From: Planctomycetota bacterium
GTDB lineage: Bacteria; Planctomycetota; UBA1135; UBA2386
Direction of reading: 5' to 3'
Assembly: GCA_020638695.1 (NCBI GenBank)
Contig: JACKIB010000005.1
Location: forward strand, 124,001 to 188,000
DNA length: 64,000 nucleotides
Both the position numbers and the translations under genes were made by a program. Each line of letters opens with the position of its first letter. Position 1 is the stretch's first letter. Below are positions 17,041-25,090 of this stretch, one piece after another. The notes under the pieces were generated by a model. It did no database searches. It saw only the letters and a list, made by a program, of their open reading frames with translations, and was not told the DNA's origin.

Positions 17041-19898
17041 GGTGTGCGGAGCGACCGGGCCGCGCGCGCGAGCTTCGAGACCCGATTCCGGAACTCCTTT
17101 TGTAGCTTCCAGTCGCGCGTCTTGTGATCCCAGATGCGCGCCGCCCGCGCTGCGGCCGCGTCGCCTTGTCGCTCGAGCTGGTCGATGGCGCGCTCGACCC
17201 AGGCGTCCCGGGTTCGAGTCTCCCCCAGTGCGTGTGCCTCCAGCGCTGCGTCGAGCAAGTCCTCTTCGGGCACGCTCTCGCGACTCTCCAGCCAGGCGGT
17301 CCAGACGTCCAAGGCGCGCTTGCCGTGCGCGTTCGCATACAGCACGCGCGCCCTGGTGGGTGCGGGGAGTCGGTCGAAGTGCTCGCCGGCGCCGCGCATC
17401 ACGGCGGCGATCCGCGCCCCACAGTCTTCGCCCGGACCGAGGACACTCGACGGCACGCACGTGCGCAGCACTCGGCTGTTCGGATCGAGTGCGACGAGTC
17501 GCCACCACAGTAGGGCTGCGCGTTGATGATCCCCGGCAGCCTCGAGTTGTCGAATGCGCCAGGACCCGAACTCGATCGGGCTTGGTGCGACCTCGTGGGC
17601 GTCGCGCAGCGCGACCGCGGCGTCCGCGTGTCGACCGATCTTCGCCAGGCTGTGGCCGAGATTGCGGTGCGTCTCGAACCTGTGCCATCCGAGGTCTGCC
17701 GCCTGTGCGTGGGTGGCGATGGCGGCGCGATGTCCTTGCGAGCACTGGATTGCGAGGCCGAGGTGGCTGATCGCGCGGTAGTGCTTCGGACGGATCGCGA
17801 TCGCGGCTCGGTTGGCCTCGATCGCCTGGGCGAACTCGCCGCGATTCAGGTGGATGCGGCCGCGGTTGAAGTGCGCTTCCGCCGCCAGGGGGTATGCGTT
17901 CGTGCAGCGCCGGTAGCACTCGATGGCTCGTTCCGGCTCGCCGCGGGTGTCGAAGTGCAGGCCGAGGTGGTAGTGGCCGGTCGCGACACCCGGCTGCGCG
18001 CGGATGGCACGCTCGTAGCAGCGGCGGGCTGCCGCGGGGTCGGTAGCCCCGAGCACGTTGCCGAGGTCGACCCATGCGACTGCACTCTTGGGCTCGATCG
18101 CGATGGCGCAGCGGTACGCTATTACCGCGGCGTCGGCATTCGCGTTCGGTGGCGCAGCGTGGGCGACACCGAGGGCGAGTTGCGCGTCGAAGCTCGCGGG
18201 AGCGACCTCGGTGGCGCGCGTCAGCACACGAATCGCCAGCGCCTTCTGGGAGAGGTCGACCAGCGAGTTGCCCAGGAACACCAAGGACGGGATGCTCGCG
18301 GTTTCGAGCGAGGCGGGTGAGCACAGCTTGTCGAGGGCGTCCAGGTTCGGTCCCACCAGGGCATTCCGCATTGCGATCCGCCAAGGGTCTCGGTCGGCGG
18401 AGTCGAGCAGCGACCGGATCGCCGCTCGAGTGGCTTCGCTGCCCCTTCCGCGGCGCAGGGCTCGGTCCCACGCGAGCAGGCCGACGATCAAGTCCTCGTG
18501 GATCGGCGAAGCGCGCAGGGTCGCAACAGCGGTTTCGTGTGCACCTGGTTCGATGCCGTGCGCGTGGTAAGCCGCGCCGTATTCCTTCGCCTGGACCGAG
18601 GACAGCAGGTGGAGCGAGAACCGATCCCGGATCGCGGCCAGCTCCTTCAGCATGTGCTGGCTGGCGCCCATGCGCGTTGCCGCGGATGAGGCGCGCGACC
18701 ATTGCGCGCTCAGGTCTGGCTGCGCGGCGTCTCCGAGCAGTGGCTCCGCGGCGGCGAGTCGGCCGCGCGCCGCGTGCAGGCTGCGCGTCACCTCGAGGTC
18801 GAGCAGGCCGTGCTCGCCACCCACGCGCCTGGCCCGGTCGAGTTCGGCAGATGCCTCGTCCAGCGCGTGGCGGACTGCCTTCGACGACTCGCGCTGCCGT
18901 GCGTCACGCGCCGCGATGCCCGACCACACCGCATAGGCGGAGATCGCGATGGCGACGCCGATCCCACAGCCGGCCACCACCGCCACACGTCGCGATCTCC
19001 GCTCGGCATTGGCGCGGTGGATCGCCGCCCGCGCCTCGGCCCGCGCCTCGATCACCCGGCCCTCGGCCCCGGCGAGGTAGTCGGAGATCGCATCGGCGAC
19101 TTCGCCGGCGTGGGCGGGACGAGCGGTGGGGCTCAGCTCGGTGCAGGCCGTGACCAGTGCCCGGAGTTCCGGGGTGCGGTCGCCTCGCAACATGTGATCG
19201 AGCAGGCGGCCGAGGGAATACACATCTGCCGCGGCACCGACGGAGCCGCCCTCCAGCGCTTGTTCCGGAGCCATGAAGCCGGGGGTGCCAACCGGCTGGG
19301 CACCTGTTGCCACGAGGAAATCCGCTACGTCAGGGTCATCGGCGTCGAGCTCCTTGGCTAGTCCCCAATCGATGATCTGCACTTCGCCCCACTCTCCGCA
19401 CATGACGTTGCTCGGCTTCAGGTCGCGATGGACCACGCCCGAGTCGTGGGCGTGCGCCATGCCTTGGCAGACGCGGAGGAACACTTCCAGGAGCTCCGGC
19501 ACGCGTTCGCTCGCGGCCTCCAGCGCCCAAGCAAGGGTGCGACCGCGGACCAGCTTCATCGAATAGAACAGCACGCCATCCCCCTGATCGGAGACGTCGA
19601 AGACTGGGGCGATGCTGGGATGCTGGAGGCGAGCCGCGATACGTGCCTCGCGACGGAATCGAGTGCGGGCGCGGTCGTCGGATGCGAGCTCCGGGCGCAG
19701 CAGCTTGAGTGCGACCTCGCGACCGAGCACGCTGTCCCACGCCGCGAGTACTACACCCATACCGCCGTGTCCGAGGCTTCGGGTCACGCGGTACCGTGTC
19801 GCAGACCAACCGGGTGGCGGGGATTGCGATGCGTGCTCGTCGCGGATGGCGGTGAATCCGCCACGGATCAGCGCGGACCAGGTCTGCGATGACGGCAT
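17037..19898 (-). CDS. transmembrane Ser/Thr protein kinase with periplasmic/extracytosolic TPR domain
   Basis: ATG at 19898 (MPSSQTW) gives 953 residues; the open frame reaches 20075 but its first 59 codons lack features. The kinase domain is complete: glycine loop LGHGGMGVV (42-50), Lys in VALKLL (about 65), catalytic loop VVHRDLKPSNV (156-166), DWG in place of DFG (IIDWGLAKE), and FMAPEQAL. One transmembrane helix lies near 305-326. The C-terminal half contains TPR units (AVAWVDLGNVLGATDPAAARRCYERAI, AEAHFNRGRIHLNRGEFAQAIE). It is the first gene of a two-gene operon with the ECF sigma factor and is divergent from the FG-GAP gene. Confidence 0.93.
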   Translation of the reverse strand: MPSSQTWSALIRGGFTAIRDEHASQSPPPGWSATRYRVTRSLGHGGMGVVLAAWDSVLGREVALKLLRPELASDDRARTRFRREARIAARLQHPSIAPVFDVSDQGDGVLFYSMKLVRGRTLAWALEAASERVPELLEVFLRVCQGMAHAHDSGVVHRDLKPSNVMCGEWGEVQIIDWGLAKELDADDPDVADFLVATGAQPVGTPGFMAPEQALEGGSVGAAADVYSLGRLLDHMLRGDRTPELRALVTACTELSPTARPAHAGEVADAISDYLAGAEGRVIEARAEARAAIHRANAERRSRRVAVVAGCGIGVAIAISAYAVWSGIAARDARQRESSKAVRHALDEASAELDRARRVGGEHGLLDLEVTRSLHAARGRLAAAEPLLGDAAQPDLSAQWSRASSAATRMGASQHMLKELAAIRDRFSLHLLSSVQAKEYGAAYHAHGIEPGAHETAVATLRASPIHEDLIVGLLAWDRALRRGRGSEATRAAIRSLLDSADRDPWRIAMRNALVGPNLDALDKLCSPASLETASIPSLVFLGNSLVDLSQKALAIRVLTRATEVAPASFDAQLALGVAHAAPPNANADAAVIAYRCAIAIEPKSAVAWVDLGNVLGATDPAAARRCYERAIRAQPGVATGHYHLGLHFDTRGEPERAIECYRRCTNAYPLAAEAHFNRGRIHLNRGEFAQAIEANRAAIAIRPKHYRAISHLGLAIQCSQGHRAAIATHAQAADLGWHRFETHRNLGHSLAKIGRHADAAVALRDAHEVAPSPIEFGSWRIRQLEAAGDHQRAALLWWRLVALDPNSRVLRTCVPSSVLGPGEDCGARIAAVMRGAGEHFDRLPAPTRARVLYANAHGKRALDVWTAWLESRESVPEEDLLDAALEAHALGETRTRDAWVERAIDQLERQGDAAAARAARIWDHKTRDWKLQKEFRNRVSKLARAARSLRTP

Positions 19899-20073
19899 CG
19901 GATCCCGGCAATCACTTCGCTCCGACACGACGACATGAGAGCCGTGCGGGTGCTCGAGCGGAAGTCGGCGCGGGCTTTTTTTCGAATGCTCGCGGATTTG
20001 TGCGGTGTCGCCGGAACAGACCTCAGCCAGCGATCGCGCTGGTGCCCGGTACCACCCCGTCGAGACCCAACGC

Positions 20074-22680
20074 ATGCACAGTACACGAGTCCCTTGGTCG
20101 CGTATGTTCGTCTTCTTACTCGCCGTGACTCTCGGTTCGGCTGTATCCGCTCAGTTGCCGCTGCAGGACCTACGCAGCATGCTGCACCCGGTGTACCGCG
20201 GCACGACGGGGCTGGCACACGGCGACTTGGACGGCGATGGTGACCAGGATCTCGTCGTATCCACGCGCGAGGGGCTGCAGTTCCATCAGAACCGCGGCAG
20301 CGGAGTGTTCGACGACGTCACCGCGGGGGGCGTGAGCGCGGGGGTCGCATACTTCGCGATCGCGGTCGCCGACTTGGATGGCGATGGCGACCCGGACGTC
20401 CTCGGCGTGCGGAAGAACGCGATCGACCTCTACGAGAACACCACGGTGGTGAACGGCCCGCTCACGTTCCAGTTGACGACCATTGCCACGTCCGTCGTCG
20501 GGACCGGGTCCGAGTCGCTGGTCGTTGCGGATCTGCTGGGCAGCAAGCTGCCGGACATCTACGTCGGCAACGAAGGTACGGTGCAGCCGGACCTGATTCT
20601 GGAGAACCAGGGCCGATCCACTTCCGGCTGGGTCTTCGTCCCACAACCGAGCGTGTTGGGAACACCGTACAACACCTCGTGCGTGGCCGTCGCGGACGTG
20701 AATTCCGATCAGAGACCGGACCTGCTGGTTGGCGATCGCCGAGGGAGAATCGCGGTCTTGGTGTGGCAGGGAACGCAGTTCGTGCAACAGCAGTTGCTGA
20801 TCACACCGGGGAACGGCGTACCCGTCTCGATGGCGGTGGGGGACTTCGACGGAGATGGCCGTCCGGACCTGTTCGTGACCACCACCGATACCGTGCAGCC
20901 GAACATTCTGCTGCTGAACACCGGGTCGGCCGCCGGGTGGCTGGCGCAGAAGGCGGTGGCGTTCGCGCGGTCCGGCCCGGGTTACGCGATCGCGTTGGAT
21001 GTCGACCGCGACGGGGACGTGGACGTGATCACGGTGAACAGCGAGTACTGCGTCGTGCCCAGTCCGGCACCCAGGAACTTCCTGTGGCGCAACGATGGAT
21101 CCGCCGGATTCACGATCGTCTCGCCCGCGGTATTCCCCGATGACGTCTCGATTGCCTCGTCGGTCGTCGCGTTCGACTGCGATGGCGACGGAGATGCGGA
21201 TGTCGTGGTCGGCAACAAGGTCTCGGCGAATACCCTGTACCTCAACGACGGCAAGCAACCGGCCACGTTCACCCGCGTCGCGCCGCACGACGCAGTAGAC
21301 GAGGTGAAGGTCGCCTCCGTGACGGTCGCCGACGTCGACCGCGACGGCTCATTGGACCTCGTCTTGACCTTTCCAGACGCCGGGTGCCGCAACGGTCCGG
21401 CTCGGCTGTTGACCAACCGCGGATCCGGGCGGTTCGACACGGTTGCGTTGCCGGTGCCCCTCGGCACGGCGGGGTACTGGACGACGTCGGATGCCGGCGT
21501 GGGGGATCTCGATGGCGACGGCTGGGAGGACATCTTGGTCGCCACACCGGATGCGAGCACGCCCCTGCTCATGTTCTCGCGGGTCGGCAGCGGACCTTGG
21601 GTGCGCGCGTTTGCCGGGTCGCTGACCACCCAGACGATGAATGCCTACTCCATCGCGTTGGTCGATGTGGACGGTGACGGGGACCTCGACGTCTTCATCG
21701 GCAACAGTGGACAGGACGAACTGTATTTGCGCACCGGCACGACGTTCACGCGGTCCACCAGTCTCCCCGTGCTCACCGGGACGACGACCTCGATCGCGGC
21801 CGCCGACTTCACGGGTGACGGCAACGTCGACCTCCTACTGGCTACCAACACCGCCCCGCGGTTGCTCGCCGGGAGCCCCAGCGGTGTGTTCACTGATGTG
21901 ACGAGCACGTACTTGCCGTCTGCGACCGCCTTGCGCCGGGTGGCGGCCGGGGACCTCGATGGGGTTCCGGGGGTGGACTTCGCCGCGGTCACGCTCGCAG
22001 GAGACGTTGTGGTGGGCCGCAACGCCGGCCCGGGGAAGCCCTTCGTAGTGACCCCGATCACTCTCCCGGGGAAAGCCAAGTGCGTCGCGATCGGGGACAT
22101 CGACGGGGACGGGGCTGCGGACCTGGTGGTCGGCGGTGAGGTGGCCGTTCGCACGGTGTTCCTGCGCGGCAACGGAAGCGGTGGGTTCACGATCTGGCAC
22201 ACCCTGGATCAGCAGGTCGTCATCCCGGTCGCGGTCCGTGCCGCCGCCGTGCTCGACTTCGACCGCGACGGGGACCTCGACGTGGTGCTCGCGTGGGGCG
22301 ACGATCCCGGCAGCGGGGTGACGTACGGTGGTCCCCTGCGCTTCTTGACGAACACGACGCGCAACCTGTCCGCACGCGGTCCGATCCGCGAGGGAAAGAC
22401 GTTCCACATGCAGTACCACGGCCCACAGGGCACCGCGATCACGGCGATCGCCCTGTCGGTGCTCGCCATGCCGGTGGACCTCGGCGGACTCGGAGTGCTG
22501 CAGATCGACCCGGCGCGGATGATCCTGCTGCCGGGTGTCGCGATCCCCGCGTCGAATGCGGCGGCACTGCGGGTGCCGATCCCGGCGAACACCATGCTGC
22601 TCGGTCAGAATCTGCACTGGCAGGCGATCGCCGGAACCCGACTGACCGGACCGGAGAGTACGCGGATCACCGGGTTCTGA
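20074..22680 (+). CDS. secreted FG-GAP/VCBS-like beta-propeller protein (copy 1)
   Basis: ATG at 20074 (or 20104) opens a signal peptide ending LGSAVSAQ; the longer version gives 868 residues. About thirteen calcium-loop motifs of the form DxDxDGxxDL run from near residue 35 to 750 (GDLDGDGDQDL, ADLDGDGDPDV, GDFDGDGRPDL, VDVDGDGDLDV and others). They pack as FG-GAP/VCBS blades. The last 100 residues match the shared C-terminal beta domain. It probably acts in extracellular binding or adhesion. From 20946 to 22695 the DNA is almost identical to 28942-30691. Confidence 0.9.
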   Translation: MHSTRVPWSRMFVFLLAVTLGSAVSAQLPLQDLRSMLHPVYRGTTGLAHGDLDGDGDQDLVVSTREGLQFHQNRGSGVFDDVTAGGVSAGVAYFAIAVADLDGDGDPDVLGVRKNAIDLYENTTVVNGPLTFQLTTIATSVVGTGSESLVVADLLGSKLPDIYVGNEGTVQPDLILENQGRSTSGWVFVPQPSVLGTPYNTSCVAVADVNSDQRPDLLVGDRRGRIAVLVWQGTQFVQQQLLITPGNGVPVSMAVGDFDGDGRPDLFVTTTDTVQPNILLLNTGSAAGWLAQKAVAFARSGPGYAIALDVDRDGDVDVITVNSEYCVVPSPAPRNFLWRNDGSAGFTIVSPAVFPDDVSIASSVVAFDCDGDGDADVVVGNKVSANTLYLNDGKQPATFTRVAPHDAVDEVKVASVTVADVDRDGSLDLVLTFPDAGCRNGPARLLTNRGSGRFDTVALPVPLGTAGYWTTSDAGVGDLDGDGWEDILVATPDASTPLLMFSRVGSGPWVRAFAGSLTTQTMNAYSIALVDVDGDGDLDVFIGNSGQDELYLRTGTTFTRSTSLPVLTGTTTSIAAADFTGDGNVDLLLATNTAPRLLAGSPSGVFTDVTSTYLPSATALRRVAAGDLDGVPGVDFAAVTLAGDVVVGRNAGPGKPFVVTPITLPGKAKCVAIGDIDGDGAADLVVGGEVAVRTVFLRGNGSGGFTIWHTLDQQVVIPVAVRAAAVLDFDRDGDLDVVLAWGDDPGSGVTYGGPLRFLTNTTRNLSARGPIREGKTFHMQYHGPQGTAITAIALSVLAMPVDLGGLGVLQIDPARMILLPGVAIPASNAAALRVPIPANTMLLGQNLHWQAIAGTRLTGPESTRITGF

Positions 22681-22695
22681 CGGGTCGATCGAGAT
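20946..22695 (+). repeat. 1.75-kb direct repeat, copy 1 (partner 28942-30691)
   Basis: The tract pairs with 28942-30691 at a constant offset of 7996 bases with no indels. By eye I found three base differences: G to T at 21087, C to G near 22546, and T to A in the last sense codon. The adjoining 78 bp upstream are clearly more diverged. That abrupt step suggests gene conversion between paralogues or a recent duplication. Confidence 0.93.
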
Positions 22696-22740
22696 CGCGT
22701 TGCCGTGGCCGGGCTGTAGACGATCCCGGATCCCTCCATT

Positions 22741-23205
22741 GCTCTCGGTGGTCGGTGACGCGGCACAGGCGATCTGCCGCGAAGCGCAGCTCGCGCTGCG
22801 TGCGGCGGTGGGCGGCCGGGTGCTCGACAAGGTTCTCAGGACAAGGATGCGATGGCTGGCGACGTGCTGAACGTCGTGCAGCGGCGGGCGGCGCAGTTCG
22901 GCGTCGCCGTGCGCGGCATCGGCATCCGCGACGTGATCGTGCCGGGCGACATGAAGACGATCCTCAACCAGGTGATCAAAGCCGAGAAGCGGGCGGAAGC
23001 CAACCTGATCAAGCGCCGCGCAGAGACCGCGGCGGCGCGGAGCCAGGCGAACACCGCGCGCATCCTGGCGGAGAACCCTTTGCTGCAGCGCATGAAGGAG
23101 CTCGAGCTGCAGGAGATCCTCGCAGGAACAAAGGCGACCTTCGTGCTCGGCCAGGGCGACCTGGCGGAGCAGGTGCGCGGTCTCGTGACCGGACGCGAGT
23201 CCTGA
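22741..23205 (+). pseudogene. 5'-truncated, frameshifted slipin/SPFH (band 7) relic
   Basis: Two adjacent frames read like the C-terminal half of a slipin. ICREAQLALRAAVGGRVLDKVL comes first, then after a frameshift near 22838-22843 QDKDAMAGDVLNVVQ, VRGIGIRDVIVPGDMKTILNQVI, and a helical tail (EKRAEANLIKRRAETAAARS, TARILAENPLLQRMKELELQ). The ATG at 22852 could still give a 117-residue peptide, but the membrane anchor and most of the SPFH domain are missing. It lies immediately downstream of the duplicated FG-GAP tract, consistent with a recombination breakpoint there. Confidence 0.8.
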
Positions 23206-23330
23206 GTCCGGCATCCTCGCCGGTGCCCGGGTGGTGCGTTTGCTCCACCCGGGTACCGGTCATGGACGCTCCAATTTCGACGCGTCGACCGTGTGCACCC
23301 GTCGTCCGGCGCGCCGCCACGCCCGAGGGC

Positions 23331-23357
23331 TTGGCTATACGCAGAATCGATGTAATC
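23331..23357 (+). promoter_or_regulatory. candidate promoter and inverted repeat upstream of the nucleotidyltransferase gene
   Basis: TTGGCT at 23331-23336 and TAATCT at 23353-23358 are 16 nt apart in an unusually AT-rich patch. The GTG start at 23369 is only about 10 nt downstream, so the transcript could be leaderless. TATACG and CGTATA flank the patch as a short inverted repeat, a possible operator. This is inference from sequence only. Confidence 0.35.
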
Positions 23358-23368
23358 TACGTATAACC

Positions 23369-24427
23369 GTGATCGACCGCCTGCCCGAAGACACGCAGAC
23401 TCTCTACTCGGAATTGCTCGCCCTGTTGTTGGCACGGGCGGGTGAGCGGGACCTGTCTCACCTTTCCGGCACGTTCACGACCAAGCGGGTCAAGGGTGCT
23501 GACTACGTCTACTTCCAGTACTCCGACCCGGGTGGAACCAAGCGGCAGTTCTCGATCGGGCGGCAGAGCCCGGAGATCCATGCGATCGTCGTCGGGTACA
23601 AACGTGGGCGGAAGAGGCACAGCGACGATCTCGATCAGATCTCGCGTCTGTCGGCGCTTCTTCGCGCCGCGGGTGCGGCGATCGTGCCCCACGGTCCGAC
23701 CCGCGTGATCCGCGCTCTCGTCGACTCTGGACTGTTCGCGGTCGGTGGTGTCCTGGTCGGATCGTACGCGTTCCAGGTCATCGGCAACCTTCTCGGCGTG
23801 CGGTGGCCCGGGGCGGCGTGGCGGACGCAGGATGTCGACATCGCGGTCCAGCTGCTCGTTGCGGTGCCAACACTCGAAGCCGACGTGCCAAAGGTGCTCG
23901 ACTCGCTGCAGATGGGTTTCGTGCCGGTTCCCCAGCTCGATCCGAAGCAGCCCTCGACTTCGTTCCGTGTCCGCGGCAAGTCGCTGCGCGTCGACCTGAT
24001 CACTCCCGGCGGCGAGCGAGATGTCGATCCGGTGTTCATTCCTCGGCTGCAGGCGGCTGCTGCGCCCATCAAGTTCCTGTCGCTCGTCATGCGAGAAGCG
24101 CAGCCTGCGGCGATCGTCGACGGCACGAGCGGCTCACTGGTCGTGGTGCCGGCGCCGGCGCGATTCGCGTTGCACAAGCTGCTGGTCAGCCAGACCCGAT
24201 CAGTCATCCAACAGACCAAGGGTGGCAAGGACATCCACCAGGCGGCGTTGTTGCTCGAGACACTCGGAGAAGACCGACCCGATGACCTCGAGCACGCGGC
24301 AGCATCGTTCGCGGAATCGGGTCCCACCGTCGTGCGCAAGGTGATGCGAGGATTGGAGACGGCAGTCAGGCGGTGGCCTCGAGCCGCGGTTGGGGCGGCC
24401 CTGGTGCGGTCCGCGCTCGCGGAGTGA
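23369..24427 (+). CDS. GSU2403-type nucleotidyltransferase-fold protein
   Basis: GTG at 23369 gives 352 residues. The N-terminal third is helical and basic (FTTKRVKGADYVYFQY, RQFSIGRQSPEIHA). Residues about 120-260 hold the nucleotidyltransferase-like core: GGVLVGSYAFQVIGNLLG, then TQDVDIAV with the Asp pair expected for metal binding, then SLRVDLITPGG. A helical C-terminus follows. Homologues are annotated as nucleotidyltransferases (PF12281-like) of unknown substrate, and some members accompany mobile or defence DNA. An AT-rich putative promoter sits directly before the start. No partner antitoxin gene is adjacent. Confidence 0.75.
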   Translation: MIDRLPEDTQTLYSELLALLLARAGERDLSHLSGTFTTKRVKGADYVYFQYSDPGGTKRQFSIGRQSPEIHAIVVGYKRGRKRHSDDLDQISRLSALLRAAGAAIVPHGPTRVIRALVDSGLFAVGGVLVGSYAFQVIGNLLGVRWPGAAWRTQDVDIAVQLLVAVPTLEADVPKVLDSLQMGFVPVPQLDPKQPSTSFRVRGKSLRVDLITPGGERDVDPVFIPRLQAAAAPIKFLSLVMREAQPAAIVDGTSGSLVVVPAPARFALHKLLVSQTRSVIQQTKGGKDIHQAALLLETLGEDRPDDLEHAAASFAESGPTVVRKVMRGLETAVRRWPRAAVGAALVRSALAE

Positions 24428-24499
24428 CCGGCTGACCCGGGCAGCAACGGCTGCAAGTGCGTGCTGGGGAACTGACGCCGGGCGCGTCGGCACGGCACC

Positions 24500-25090
24500 T
24501 CACCCGCCCTCGGGTCTGTCGCCGAGCTCCGACCAGAACGTGTCCACGACCGCGCCGAGCTGCCGCCGCAGCAGCGCCTTCCCGCGGTGCGCACGCACGT
24601 GCAGCGCCTCCGGCGTCGCCCCGGCGATCACGGCGATCTCGGCGTACGGCAGGCCCTCGACCACGTGCAGCACGAACGCCTCGCGCAGCAGGATCGGCAG
24701 ACGGTCGAGCGCGAGCGCGAGCGCTTCGGCCGATTCGCGCGCGACGACGGCGGATGGCACGCTCCGCCGTGCGGCCGGTGCGACGACGTCTTCAACGCCC
24801 GGTGTCGCGGCCTGCGGCGTGCGCGCGAGCCTGCGCAGGTGCGCCCGGCAGGCGTTGACCGCGATCGCATAGACCCACGACGACAAGCGCTCGGGATCCT
24901 GCAACTGCGCCAGCCGCTCGAACGCGAGCCGCATGCACTCCTGCGTCAGGTCGTCGGCCGCGTGGCGATCACCGACCATCGTCGCGACGAAGCGCCCGAT
25001 GCGCGGACCGTACTCCTGCGCGATCGCGGCGCGCGCCGTGGCATCACCGGCGCGGGCGCGAGCGACGGTTTCGGCTGCGTCACCCTCCAC
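24500..25090 (-). CDS. ECF-family RNA polymerase sigma factor
   Basis: ATG at 25090 gives 196 residues with intact domains. Region 2 (AADDLTQECMRLAFERL, RLSSWVYAIAVNACRAHLRRL) lies around 45-85. Region 4 (LALDRLPILLREAFVLHVVEGLPYAEIA, GATPEALHVRAHRGKALLRR) lies around 130-180. The gene overlaps the 3' end of the kinase gene by 11 bp and is the third member of a vWA-kinase-sigma operon on the minus strand. Because the kinase carries a frameshift, control of this sigma factor may be altered. Confidence 0.92.
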   Translation of the reverse strand: MEGDAAETVARARAGDATARAAIAQEYGPRIGRFVATMVGDRHAADDLTQECMRLAFERLAQLQDPERLSSWVYAIAVNACRAHLRRLARTPQAATPGVEDVVAPAARRSVPSAVVARESAEALALALDRLPILLREAFVLHVVEGLPYAEIAVIAGATPEALHVRAHRGKALLRRQLGAVVDTFWSELGDRPEGG

